Assembly: GCA_045864775.1 (NCBI GenBank)
Contig: BTVR01000004.1
Location: 1-32,678, forward strand
DNA from: Macondimonas sp045864775
Lineage (GTDB): Bacteria > Pseudomonadota > Gammaproteobacteria > UBA5335
DNA length: 32,678 nucleotides
Reading direction: 5' to 3'
In this document: piece after piece, positions 24,421 through 31,362 of the stretch
Layout: every line of letters starts with the position of its first letter
Position numbering within the stretch: the first letter of the stretch is position 1
The notes under the pieces: generated by a model
Databases searched by the model: none
What the model saw: only the letters and a program-made list of their open reading frames with translations
Told to the model about the DNA's origin: nothing
Position numbers and translations under genes: made by a program

Positions 24421-24963
24421 CTACAGCGGTGAACAAGTTCGCCCGGTCAGTCGGACACCCTCTTTCAATCCGTGCGCCTGGAACTGCCCTCGTGTAAGTT
24501 CCAGCGCGTCGGATGCTGGCTTGATCGAGAAATGGTAGTCGTCGGTTTCCGGCTGCATGTCCTCGATGGCAAACAAAAGCCCCGTGTCGTCAAAGAACCC
24601 GATGGACAAAGGAACGCGGGTATCTCGCATCCAGAACACGCGCGGTTCCGCCTTCGCCCAGGTGAACAACATGCCCCGCCCTACGTCGTCACGCTTGGCA
24701 AGTCCCCTCGCCTGCTGCTCGGCTGTTTTCGCAACGGGCACGCCCGCCAGGGTCGTGCCGTTGGAAAAGTGAAGGTCGCAGGCTTCCTCCGGCTGCGCTG
24801 CGTGGGCTTGCTGTCTGCCGACAGCAAACGCCACGGCCAGCCCGCAGACGATCAGCGCGGCCAGTACAGCCCAGGCACGGCCGGGCCACGATGTAGCACG
24901 CCGCCCCCTTCCGCCCTTGCGGGCGGGGTGGGGAAAGGCGGCTGCGCCGCTGTGCCGGCTCAT
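24421..24963 (-). CDS. DUF192 family membrane-anchored protein
   Basis: This 180-residue protein has one membrane or signal helix (residues about 29-48, AWAVLAALIVCGLAVAFAVG) and a DUF192 domain outside. Family features are clear: EQQARGLAKRDDVGRGMLFTW-like, FWMRDTRVPLSIGFFDDTG and ASDALELTRGQFQAHGLKEG. DUF192 function is unknown. The start ATG overlaps the korB stop as ATGA. Residues about 4-22 are encoded by repeat B copy 3, so the cytoplasmic N-terminus looks like a recent addition from the repeat. No other in-frame start is available before the helix. Confidence 0.82.
   Translation of the reverse strand: MSRHSGAAAFPHPARKGGRGRRATSWPGRAWAVLAALIVCGLAVAFAVGRQQAHAAQPEEACDLHFSNGTTLAGVPVAKTAEQQARGLAKRDDVGRGMLFTWAKAEPRVFWMRDTRVPLSIGFFDDTGLLFAIEDMQPETDDYHFSIKPASDALELTRGQFQAHGLKEGVRLTGRTCSPL
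24897..24952. repeat. GC-rich repeat B, copy 3
   Basis: CACGCCGCCCCCTTCC, a GCCCTTGCGGGC hairpin, GGGGTGGGGAAAGGCGG and CTGCGCCGC align with copies 1 and 2. Here the repeat lies within the 5' end of the DUF192 gene. Confidence 0.7.
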
Positions 24964-26126
24964 TTGTCGCTCTCCGTCAAGAGGTTGATCTTGCAGCGGC
25001 CGGCATCGACTTCATCATCGCCGCCGCCATCCTCGTAGCGGATGCGGATCAGGCCGGGCGTGGTCGGCCGACGATTCAGCAGGACAGCCGCCGCGCGCCC
25101 TTCGTACTCGACCAGCAACAGCGGCTTTTTCATGGCGTCCGGGTCGGATACGGCCTTGCCACGCGGCCAACTGGTCAACTCGCCCAGGTCGCCGGGTTCA
25201 GTGCCTCCCGCGCCCGTGTCGTCGCCATCGGTGCCGCCATCGGTGCCGCCATCGGTGCCGCCATCGGTGCCGGGGGTCGCCTTCGGCTTGGCCTTCGGCT
25301 CGGTGCCTTGCTTGTCGGTGCCGCCTTGGTTGCCGCCCGAAATTTCGTCATGACGAAATTTTTCCGGGTCGCCGTCGCCGCCTTCGGTGCCAGCTCCAGC
25401 GCCGCCGCCCGTGTCGGTGCCGCCAGCGTCGGCAGGCGAGGGCAGGGGAGCGGCTGGCTTCTTCTTGCCTTTGAGCACGTCGCCCAGGTCGGCCACGCTC
25501 CGGCGCGTGATGTCCTCGGCCGTGTCGCACCACTCCTGCACCTGCTCGGGGAACTTCTCGGCGAGTGCGCGCAGCTCGTAGAGAGTCTTCGGCGACGTGC
25601 AGCGGCCGGACGTATAGACGGCCTCGATGCAGGCGGGCGCTTCGACCAGTGCCAGCAGCTCGGTGATGGCGTTCGCCGGCTTGCCCAGGCGGCGGGCGAC
25701 TTCGCCCTTCTTCACGCCTTCGTCCAGCTTGCGCTTGATGAACTTGGCGAGTTCCATCGGGCGCAGCGCGAAGCGTTTTTCGTTCGCGTTCACTTGGTCG
25801 AAGTCGTCAAAGTCTTCATCGACAACCACGGGGATGTCTTCGACCTTGGCCCACTCCGAACCGAGAAAGCGCAGCTCGCCGTCGTTGATGATCCACTTGC
25901 CGGGCTTCGTCGGGTGCGGCTTCACGGAAATGGGCAGCTTCACGCCCCGTTCCTTGATGTTCTGGCCGATTTCCTCGATTTCCTCCGGCTTCTTCTCGGT
26001 GCGCGGCTGGTTCGGATCGGGTTCGATGTCGGTCAGCTTGACGCGCATCGCCTTGCCGTCCGGCTGCGCGGCTGCGGGGCCGGCCGGGACGGGCTTTTCT
26101 TCCAGTGCGGACAGGTCAAGTGCCAT
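24960..26126 (-). CDS. korB: KorB/ParB family partition and repressor protein
   Basis: This 388-residue protein matches IncP KorB in plan. The ParB-like N-terminal domain covers about residues 30-110 (DIEPDPNQPRTEKK, IKERGVKLPISVKPHP, GKWIINDGELRFLG). A helix-turn-helix follows near 140-160 (VKKGEVARRLGKPANAITELL). A Gly/Thr/Asp-rich linker with GTDG tandem repeats comes next, and a C-terminal SH3-like dimer domain (PLLLVEYEGRAAAVLLNRRP). It would bind centromere/operator sites and work with the upstream ParA. Its start shares one base with the parA stop (TAATG). A perfect 22-bp palindrome lies in its own linker coding sequence. Confidence 0.9.
   Translation of the reverse strand: MALDLSALEEKPVPAGPAAAQPDGKAMRVKLTDIEPDPNQPRTEKKPEEIEEIGQNIKERGVKLPISVKPHPTKPGKWIINDGELRFLGSEWAKVEDIPVVVDEDFDDFDQVNANEKRFALRPMELAKFIKRKLDEGVKKGEVARRLGKPANAITELLALVEAPACIEAVYTSGRCTSPKTLYELRALAEKFPEQVQEWCDTAEDITRRSVADLGDVLKGKKKPAAPLPSPADAGGTDTGGGAGAGTEGGDGDPEKFRHDEISGGNQGGTDKQGTEPKAKPKATPGTDGGTDGGTDGGTDGDDTGAGGTEPGDLGELTSWPRGKAVSDPDAMKKPLLLVEYEGRAAAVLLNRRPTTPGLIRIRYEDGGGDDEVDAGRCKINLLTESDK
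25224..25272. repeat. 12-bp tandem repeat in korB linker
   Basis: The unit GGTGCCGCCATC is repeated about four times and encodes the GTDG runs of the KorB linker. Such a repeat can change in length by slippage without breaking the frame. Confidence 0.8.
25340..25361. promoter_or_regulatory. Perfect 22-bp palindrome in korB, candidate KorB/ParB site 2
   Basis: Arms AAATTTCGTCA and TGACGAAATTT are perfect complements with no spacer. It is AT-rich at its ends within a GC-rich gene and encodes KFRHDEIS in the disordered linker. It contains the 14-bp palindrome also found at 24290-24303. Confidence 0.6.
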
Positions 26127-26920
26127 TACTCAACTCCCATTTGCGTGGCGATCTTGGAGAACACGGGGCGGATGTGCGCCCAGGCTTCGCGGGCGCTGCT
26201 CTTGCCGAGCTTCCAGACGGGCAGGCCAGCGGCTTGCGCTTCTGGAATGGCGGTCGTCTTCTTGATGGCGGCAAAGCCGGCACCGAGGGGAATCAGCAGC
26301 TTGGCGAAGGCGGCCGACAGGTCGCGCAGGTTCTCGCGCTGGAAGGGGGTCGGCTCCACGATGTTGGGAAGGATGCCGATCAGCTCCAGCTTCTTGTTGA
26401 TGGTCGCCTTGATCTTGCGAATCCCGATGTTGTCGTGATTCAACAAGTCGCCGATGCCGTCGATGGCTTCCTGGTTGAGCTGGAGCGGAGACAGCACGAA
26501 GTCGCCGACGACGAGGCTCGCCAGTTGACGAATGTCCGGGTTCGGGTTGGTGTCGATGACGCACACATCGAAGCGGTCGGCAATGTCGGCCAGGAACGTA
26601 TAAAGGTTCGTGGCGAACTTGTTGTGCTCGGCGGCCTGCTTCTCCATCTTGATAAGCTCGGCATCGCCGGGCACCAAGACAAAATCAGCGTGCTCGATGC
26701 TCGCGGCGTCGGTCTTCGAGGTCAGAAGGCGGCTGCTGGTGATGGCGGACACGGTGGCGAGGCCGCCCGTGCGGATGGCTTTCGACGTGTTGCGTTGGTG
26801 GTCAAAGTCGATCACGAGGACGCGCTTTTTCAGCACGTCGGCGAGGTAGTAGGCGAACTGGACGGCGACGGCCGACTTGCCGACTCCGCCTTTCTGGTTC
26901 GCAAGAACTAACGTTTTCAT
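26126..26920 (-). CDS. parA: ParA/IncC partition ATPase
   Basis: This 264-residue ATPase moves plasmid copies apart at cell division. The deviant Walker A is KGGVGKSAVAVQ (Lys10, Lys15), Walker A' follows as VLVIDFDHQRN and the Walker B region as DVCVIDTNPNPD. There is no N-terminal DNA-binding extension, so it looks like the short (IncC2-like) form. It lies between korA and korB as in IncP plasmids. The gap from the korA stop is six bases with AGGAG upstream of the ATG. Confidence 0.93.
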   Translation of the reverse strand: MKTLVLANQKGGVGKSAVAVQFAYYLADVLKKRVLVIDFDHQRNTSKAIRTGGLATVSAITSSRLLTSKTDAASIEHADFVLVPGDAELIKMEKQAAEHNKFATNLYTFLADIADRFDVCVIDTNPNPDIRQLASLVVGDFVLSPLQLNQEAIDGIGDLLNHDNIGIRKIKATINKKLELIGILPNIVEPTPFQRENLRDLSAAFAKLLIPLGAGFAAIKKTTAIPEAQAAGLPVWKLGKSSAREAWAHIRPVFSKIATQMGVE

Positions 26921-26926
26921 GCCCGG

Positions 26927-27316
26927 TTACTCCTTCAAGAAATTGCGGACGGTTGTCACTGAGGTTTCAATGCCTTGTTCGCGCAGGAATGCGACGATCT
27001 GGCGGATCGTGTAGCCCTTGTCCCGTAGGGTTCGCATGTCCTGGTCGAACGGCTCCAAGACGGTGGCGGCCAGCTTGGGCTTCTCGCGTGCCATGAACGC
27101 ATCGACGCGCTGCTTCTCGGCCTTCGCCATGAAGCGGTTGCGAACGACGTTCGCCTGCTGCCTGGACATTTCGTGCGCCGCTGCCGCATCGGACAGCGGC
27201 ACACCTTCGACCAGTAGGGCACGCGCTACACCCAAGGAACGCTCCGACCACTTGCTACACGTCGCAGCGACGCGGGCGAACTCCGCTTCGCTCATCCTTG
27301 GGGTGGCGGCTGTCAT
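26927..27316 (-). CDS. korA: KorA/TrfB-like transcriptional regulator
   Basis: This 129-residue protein has an N-terminal region resembling KorA/TrfB of IncP: MSEAEFARVAATC then SLGVARALLVEGVPLSDAAA and MSRQQANVVRNRFMAKAE, a helix-turn-helix at about residues 40-62. A second possible helix-turn-helix fills the C-terminus (DKGYTIRQIVAFLREQG, ETSVTTVRNFLKE), which IncP KorA lacks. It sits between ssb and parA, right where korA is expected. It is the best in-window candidate for binding the 19-bp CCAAAA...TTTTGG operators. ATG 27316 directly abuts the ssb stop. Confidence 0.72.
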   Translation of the reverse strand: MTAATPRMSEAEFARVAATCSKWSERSLGVARALLVEGVPLSDAAAAHEMSRQQANVVRNRFMAKAEKQRVDAFMAREKPKLAATVLEPFDQDMRTLRDKGYTIRQIVAFLREQGIETSVTTVRNFLKE

Positions 27317-27673
27317 TCATTGGCCCGCCCGGAACTGTTCGCGCTTCTCCTTGCCCGGAGCGCCGAAAGTGAAGTCCTCCACCACGAAGTTGTAGCCGTA
27401 CACGTCCTCGCCATCCTTCTGGAAGTTGTTGTTCTCGATGCGGTAGTCAACGATCAGTTGATCGCCCTTCATCGCGTTCTTGGCGATGGCCTCGGCCTTG
27501 GCCCGGAAGGCGGTGAACTGGATCGACACCGAGCGTTCGCGCGCCTCGCCGGTTTCCTTGTCCTTGCCGGCGTATTCGTTGGAAATGAGGGTGAAGCGTG
27601 CGACGGCGCGATCACCGTTGCCGCTGACGACAACGGCCTTGGCGAGATTGCCCACGAAGACGTTTTTCTGCAT
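27317..27673 (-). CDS. ssb: Plasmid single-stranded DNA-binding protein
   Basis: This 118-residue OB-fold protein binds single-stranded DNA during replication and transfer. Features are NVFVGNLAKAVVVSGNGDRA, VARFTLISNEYAGKDKETGE and SIQFTAFRAKAEAIAKN. It lacks the acidic tail tip of chromosomal SSB and is similar in size to IncP Ssb. ATG 27673 has AGGAGA upstream; a longer frame to 27763 is rejected because it runs through the promoter. It is the first gene of the ssb-korA-parA-korB-DUF192 operon. Confidence 0.92.
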   Translation of the reverse strand: MQKNVFVGNLAKAVVVSGNGDRAVARFTLISNEYAGKDKETGEARERSVSIQFTAFRAKAEAIAKNAMKGDQLIVDYRIENNNFQKDGEDVYGYNFVVEDFTFGAPGKEKREQFRAGQ

Positions 27674-27716
27674 GTCGGTTTCTCCTGGTTGAACGGCCGA
27701 AGGTGGCCGTGCTCGA

Positions 27717-27746
27717 AGTATAACACCGAGAAAACAGGAAATGCAA
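27717..27746 (-). promoter_or_regulatory. Promoter of the ssb-korA-parA-korB operon
   Basis: Reading the minus strand, TTGCAT (27741-27746) and TATACT (27717-27722) are separated by 18 bases. The ssb start is 44 bases beyond the -10. No 19-bp operator overlaps it. Confidence 0.6.
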
Positions 27747-28104
27747 CAGGTAGAAAACAACATGAAAACAACAAGAAACGCGAGCGGCGCACCAGCGCAC
27801 TAGGAAAAACAGCGGTTTCATGCACGCAGACGAAAGCCAGAAAACGAGCGCAGCGCAAAAGGCCGTAGAAGGCCGCCAGAAGGGCAAAGGCGCGAGCGTG
27901 TGGGGTAGGGCCACCAAGGGCGAGAACGTGCGCAGGCGGCCCGTCTGCGCGTCCAGGCGATGGTTCAAAGGGGGAAGGGTAGGGTAGGGGGTTCAAGCGT
28001 CGAAGACGCCTTTCTCCCCGAAGGGCCGCAGGCCCGCGCGAGGGCGGTGTGTGATCCGCCCGGCCCGCAGCTCGCCGGAATGTCCACAATTCCGGGCGCT
28101 CCCA
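27747..28104. other. Intergenic region between ssb promoter and oriV
   Basis: I see no supported gene here. The first part is A-rich and purine-biased. Near 27996-28030 is a degenerate inverted copy of repeat B, with GCGTCGAAGACGC in common with copy 1. A CCGGAAT/ATTCCGG hairpin with seven-base loop lies at 28075-28095. Confidence 0.5.
27996..28030. repeat. Repeat B, degenerate inverted copy 4
   Basis: GCGTCGAAGACGCCTTTCTCC is best read on the minus strand, where GGAGAAAGGCGTCTTCGACG parallels positions 34-52 of copy 1. The CCCCCTTCC part is only loosely kept. Confidence 0.4.
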
Positions 28105-28392
28105 CTACAGGCAATAAATATTTATAGGAAAGAAAAACCTACAGGCAAAAGCTATAGGGGGATGGGTGCGCGAACGCTCGCAAAGCCTTGTCCTGTAAGG
28201 CTTTCCGGCCATCCTGGCCGCGCCGTCGCAAGACAGTTTCAGCGTAGCGGCAAGACAGTTTCAGCGCAGGGCGCAAGATAGATTCATCGCGCCGTTCTGT
28301 GGATTGGATACGCAAGCCCTTGATTCGGCTGGCCTTCTTAGGCAAGACAAGTTCATCGTGGATAACTTCGGCCATCAACAGGCTTATCCACA
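28105..28392. other. oriV: iteron and DnaA-box replication origin
   Basis: Four 17-bp iterons lie at 28228, 28250, 28273 and 28342: GCAAGACAGTTTCAGCG twice, then GCAAGATAGATTCATCG and GCAAGACAAGTTCATCG. The first three are 22 and 23 bases apart, about two helical turns. A perfect DnaA box TTATCCACA is at 28384-28392 and a near match CGTGGATAA at 28357. An AT-rich stretch (28112-28138) lies between two CTACAGGCAA direct repeats (28105 and 28139), and an AAAGCCTT/AAGGCTTT hairpin is at 28182-28204. This is a typical iteron origin; the matching initiator gene is not recognised in the window. Confidence 0.78.
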
Positions 28393-28404
28393 AGCCAGCC
28401 GAGG

Positions 28405-29391
28405 CTAGGGCCGGTTCTGCGCGCGATCCTGGGCGAGTGACAGCAGCGCGTCGGCCACGTCGGCATAGTCTGCGCCCTGGGCTTTCAGCTCGTGCCAGAT
28501 TTCGGCCTTGCCGGCCGTCCTGGTCACGTAGTCGGCCACGGCCGCGCCCTTGCGGCCGTCGATTCCTGGGCTGTGCTGCGCGATGGCGTCGGCCACGTCC
28601 TGGAAGGCGTAGCCCTTGCGGAACATGGCGACGGCGGCCATCCAGTCGGCCCGGCTGGCGTCGAAGTCGCCGCCGAACTGCGTTTTCAGGCTATGCCATA
28701 GGCTGCGATACCACTCGGCCAGCTCTTGGGCCGTCTGCGGCGTCCTGGTCGCGGCCTGGGGCATGTTGCGGGCCTCCCGCTGGACGTGCGCGGCCATGCT
28801 GCGGGCTTGCTCGCGCTCGCGCTCGATCACGCCTCGCGCGATCTGCACCAGCTCGGCCGCGCCACTGGCCGGGCGGCCGTTGTAGCTGTCCAGCAGTACG
28901 AACGGCGAACGGCCCGCCGCGTCGATGTGCTCGGGCTTGCGGTTGGTGAAGCCGGCCAGCCGGCCGTAGTGCGCCGAGTCGGCGCTATTCGGGTCGCCGC
29001 CGTACTCGCGCGCAAGATGGCGGGCCACCTCGCGCCGCACGTCGGCCGGCATGTCGTCGTCCAGCTTGATCCACGCCTGATAGTTGCCCGGACTGGTCTG
29101 CACGGTGACGGCGGCAGAGTAGGGGCCGGCCTGGAGCCGGGCCAACGTGCCCATGCTCAAGTCGTCCACCAGAATGAGCCGGCTCGGCGCGGAGCGCGCC
29201 GGGCGAACGTAGATGTCGCAGCCCTTGAAGTTCTCGCGCTTGAGCCAGTCCAGCGACTTCATGATGTCGGCCTCGCTCCACTCCCGATTGAGCATGCCGC
29301 GCTCTGCGTGGCGAATGCCGACTTCGTACAGGCTCGCGCCCATGCCCTTGAGCTGGCGGGACACGGCGGCGCGGGTTCGGTCGTGCTGCAT
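28405..29391 (-). CDS. RepB-family DNA primase
   Basis: This 328-residue protein matches the RepB-type primase family. Typical motifs are KGCDIYVRP, ILVDDLSMGTLARL (Asp76, Asp77), VTVQTSPGNYQAWIKL, REYGGDPNSADSAHYGRLAGF and TNRKPEH. The C-terminal part is helical and may bind single-stranded DNA. It would prime lagging-strand synthesis at the origin or in recipient cells after transfer. It ends 12 bases from the perfect DnaA box of oriV. AAGGAG lies ahead of ATG 29391. It is not an iteron-binding initiator by sequence, although linkage to the origin leaves that possibility open. Confidence 0.85.
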   Translation of the reverse strand: MQHDRTRAAVSRQLKGMGASLYEVGIRHAERGMLNREWSEADIMKSLDWLKRENFKGCDIYVRPARSAPSRLILVDDLSMGTLARLQAGPYSAAVTVQTSPGNYQAWIKLDDDMPADVRREVARHLAREYGGDPNSADSAHYGRLAGFTNRKPEHIDAAGRSPFVLLDSYNGRPASGAAELVQIARGVIEREREQARSMAAHVQREARNMPQAATRTPQTAQELAEWYRSLWHSLKTQFGGDFDASRADWMAAVAMFRKGYAFQDVADAIAQHSPGIDGRKGAAVADYVTRTAGKAEIWHELKAQGADYADVADALLSLAQDRAQNRP

Positions 29392-29407
29392 GCTGTTCTC
29401 CTTCGTT

Positions 29408-29562
29408 GGTGACGCCGGCGAGCTGGCCAGCTCGATGCGCTGTCACCACTACGGGGCGGCCATTGGTGACAAAGTTGGCCAACCTGGTGGATCTTCCTGT
29501 CACCACGCGGCCGGGTTCGATTGGTGACGCGGCCGCCCGGGCCTGGCTGCGATCGCGTCACC
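29408..29562. repeat. Three 40-bp dyad elements (cluster 7)
   Basis: Units at 29408-29447, 29465-29504 and 29523-29562, each GGTGAC-N28-GTCACC, are spaced by 17 and 18 bases. The last has perfect eleven-base outer arms TTGGTGACGCG/CGCGTCACCAA. The middle has the CCAACCTGGTGGATCT core and the left the GAGCTGGCCAGCTCG core. They fill the gap between primase and kfrA. Confidence 0.9.
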
Positions 29563-29573
29563 AATGGCGAAGG

Positions 29574-30545
29574 TCAAGCCTTCGGCGGGCGCTTCGACTG
29601 CGCTGCGGGCTTCAAGGCGGCCAGCAGGGCGGCGTTCTGCGTCTTGACGGCCTCCAGCTCGCCGCGCAGCTTCGCCGCGTCCTCGCGGGCCGTGGCGGCG
29701 GCATCGCGGGCCTTGTCGCGCTCGCTCTCGGCCTTGGTCATGCGTTCGACGCTGCGGTGAACTTCTTCGGCCGCGCGCTTGCGTTGCTCGGCGTGCTGCT
29801 CGGCCTCGGCGGCCATCTTCGCGCGCAGGCCGGCAAGCTCGGCATTGCCGGCCGCCAGTTGGCGCAGGGCGTCGTCGCGCTCGCCTTCGGCTTCCTCGGC
29901 GCGCACGTCGGCTTGATCGCGGCGGGCCTTGGCCTCGTCGCGTTCCTGGCGCAAGCGGTCGGCGTCCTGGTGCGCTCGATCCAGCTCGGCGCGTAGCTCG
30001 GCCGCCCGGTGCTCCGTCTCCTGGGCCTTCTGCTCGGCCAGGGTGGCGCGGCGCTGGCTGTCTTCGTGCTGCGTGCGCAGCTCGGCCAGCTCGTCGGCTT
30101 GCTTCTGCTGCTGCTCGATGGCGGCGGCGGCCTGGGCTTCCAGCTCGACAATGCGGGCCTGGGCGGCTTCCAGCTCGCCCGTCTGCGCCTCAAAGGCGGC
30201 CGACTGCTGCGCCGATAGCTCGGTGAGGTCGGTTTTCTCGGCCTCGAAGGCGGCCCGCGCGGCCTCTAGCGACTCGTTCGCCAGTTGCTGCGCCGTCTCC
30301 CATAGGCTTTGCCCGGCTGTCTGCAAGACGCCGTGCAGCTCTGCCGGCAGCGGCTCGCGGACGGCCTGCACCTGCTTGCGCTGCTTGGCCCGCCATTCCT
30401 TCATGGCCTCGACCACGTTGTTCATGCCGGCGCGGCTGAGTTGGCGAACGGCTTCGACGTTCGGGAACTCGCCGTTCGGGCTGGCCGCGTGCAGTTCATC
30501 GGCGGCGGCAAAGATGCGTTCTTTGATTTCCTGGTTCAGTGCCAT
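29574..30545 (-). CDS. kfrA: KfrA coiled-coil DNA-binding protein
   Basis: This 323-residue protein has a KfrA-type N-terminal DNA-binding domain (residues 1-60, IKERIFAAADELHAASPNGE, PNVEAVRQLSRAGMNNVVE) followed by a very long alanine- and glutamate-rich coiled coil (about 85-310). KfrA proteins assist partition and stabilisation by forming filaments or networks and repress their own gene. A perfect dyad lies just upstream of the start (30574-30600), the likely autoregulatory site. AAAGGAG precedes ATG 30545. The tail ends in a basic SKRPPKA. Confidence 0.92.
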   Translation of the reverse strand: MALNQEIKERIFAAADELHAASPNGEFPNVEAVRQLSRAGMNNVVEAMKEWRAKQRKQVQAVREPLPAELHGVLQTAGQSLWETAQQLANESLEAARAAFEAEKTDLTELSAQQSAAFEAQTGELEAAQARIVELEAQAAAAIEQQQKQADELAELRTQHEDSQRRATLAEQKAQETEHRAAELRAELDRAHQDADRLRQERDEAKARRDQADVRAEEAEGERDDALRQLAAGNAELAGLRAKMAAEAEQHAEQRKRAAEEVHRSVERMTKAESERDKARDAAATAREDAAKLRGELEAVKTQNAALLAALKPAAQSKRPPKA

Positions 30546-30573
30546 GTCTCGGCGCTCCTTTCGTCGTTGTAGT

Positions 30574-30600
30574 CGTAATAATACTATTACTATTATTACG
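30574..30600 (-). promoter_or_regulatory. KfrA operator/promoter dyad
   Basis: Ten-base arms CGTAATAATA (30574-30583) and TATTATTACG (30591-30600) are perfect complements around a seven-base centre CTATTAC. It lies 29 bases upstream of kfrA in an otherwise GC-rich region and likely overlaps its promoter. Confidence 0.75.
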
Positions 30601-30645
30601 GCGCAAGGGGTAAAAATGGCCGGGGGTTGCCCGGCCGGTGGCGGG

Positions 30646-30939
30646 TCAGTGCTCGGCCCGCAGGGCGCGCACCATCGGCACCAGCCGGCCAGCTTCTGCG
30701 CGTCCCTCGGTCGTCCGGGCGAAGCCTCGGCCGTTCACGAGGACGCGGACACGGTGCAGCAGGTCATAGGTCTGTGCCGGCTGCGCGGTGTTGGTCGTCA
30801 TCCATTCGAGCGCCATTGCTCCGGCGATCAGGTCATCGACCTGGAAGGGCAGGCCGTCCGCGACAGCATCGAGCGCGGACGCGGCGGCGTCCAGCGCCTT
30901 GGCGGTGAATCCATCGGGCAGGGTCAGGGTGGTGGTCAT
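30646..30939 (-). CDS. Hypothetical small helical protein
   Basis: This 97-residue protein starts at ATG 30939, which has GGAGG about nine bases upstream; a longer frame to 30960 would put that site inside the gene. It is Ala/Leu-rich and helical (FTAKALDAAASALDAVADG, YDLLHRVRVLVNGRG), without membrane segments. I do not recognise a family. It is the last gene of a small unit with 30964 and 31363. Confidence 0.6.
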   Translation of the reverse strand: MTTTLTLPDGFTAKALDAAASALDAVADGLPFQVDDLIAGAMALEWMTTNTAQPAQTYDLLHRVRVLVNGRGFARTTEGRAEAGRLVPMVRALRAEH

Positions 30940-30963
30940 GGGTCGTTGCCTCCGTGGCATGGG

Positions 30964-31359
30964 TTAGCGTTTGCTGGTGAGGTAGCGGCGGGCGTCTTGC
31001 AGCGTGCCAGCGACGTGATGGACGCGGCCCGACAGGCTGGACAGGCGGGCGGCCAGCTCGTCGTATTCCTTGGCCCGAGCGATGCCGGCGCGGGCTTCGG
31101 CAATCTTGGCCGTATCGCATCCGATGTAGTCGCGGCGGCGCGGCTCTCCGTCCTTCTGCGGATACAGCAGATAGAAGTATTTCGGCTCGTCGTTCGCGTC
31201 CTTGCGCCAGTGCTCGCTTGCGTACACAAGGCCGGCTTTTTTCAGCTCGGCCATGCGAGCGGACACGGCGGCAATGTCCGCTTCCAATCCCTCGATAAGC
31301 GCGGGCAGCTCTCCGGCCAGCTTCATCAGCTCGGCGGTGTGCGCCTTCTTCGTTGCCAT
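30964..31359 (-). CDS. Hypothetical protein with helical hairpin
   Basis: This 131-residue protein has a long helix at each end (TAELMKLAGELPALIEGLEA and ELAARLSSLSGRVHHVAG) around a compact part containing EPKYFYLLYPQKDGEPRRRD and YIGCD. That central part looks like a recognition or binding motif but is unknown to me. The start follows the stop of the 60-residue membrane protein by three bases, with GGAGG just inside that gene's end, so translation is coupled. Confidence 0.65.
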   Translation of the reverse strand: MATKKAHTAELMKLAGELPALIEGLEADIAAVSARMAELKKAGLVYASEHWRKDANDEPKYFYLLYPQKDGEPRRRDYIGCDTAKIAEARAGIARAKEYDELAARLSSLSGRVHHVAGTLQDARRYLTSKR

Positions 31360-31362
31360 TGT

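Noticed and set aside
25308..26438. 376-codon plus-strand frame opposite korB and parA
   Set aside because: Antisense to two genes with clear family motifs.
27317..27763. 148-residue version of SSB
   Set aside because: The extra 30 residues include the promoter -10 and -35 region; the internal ATG at 27673 has AGGAGA and starts the OB-fold.
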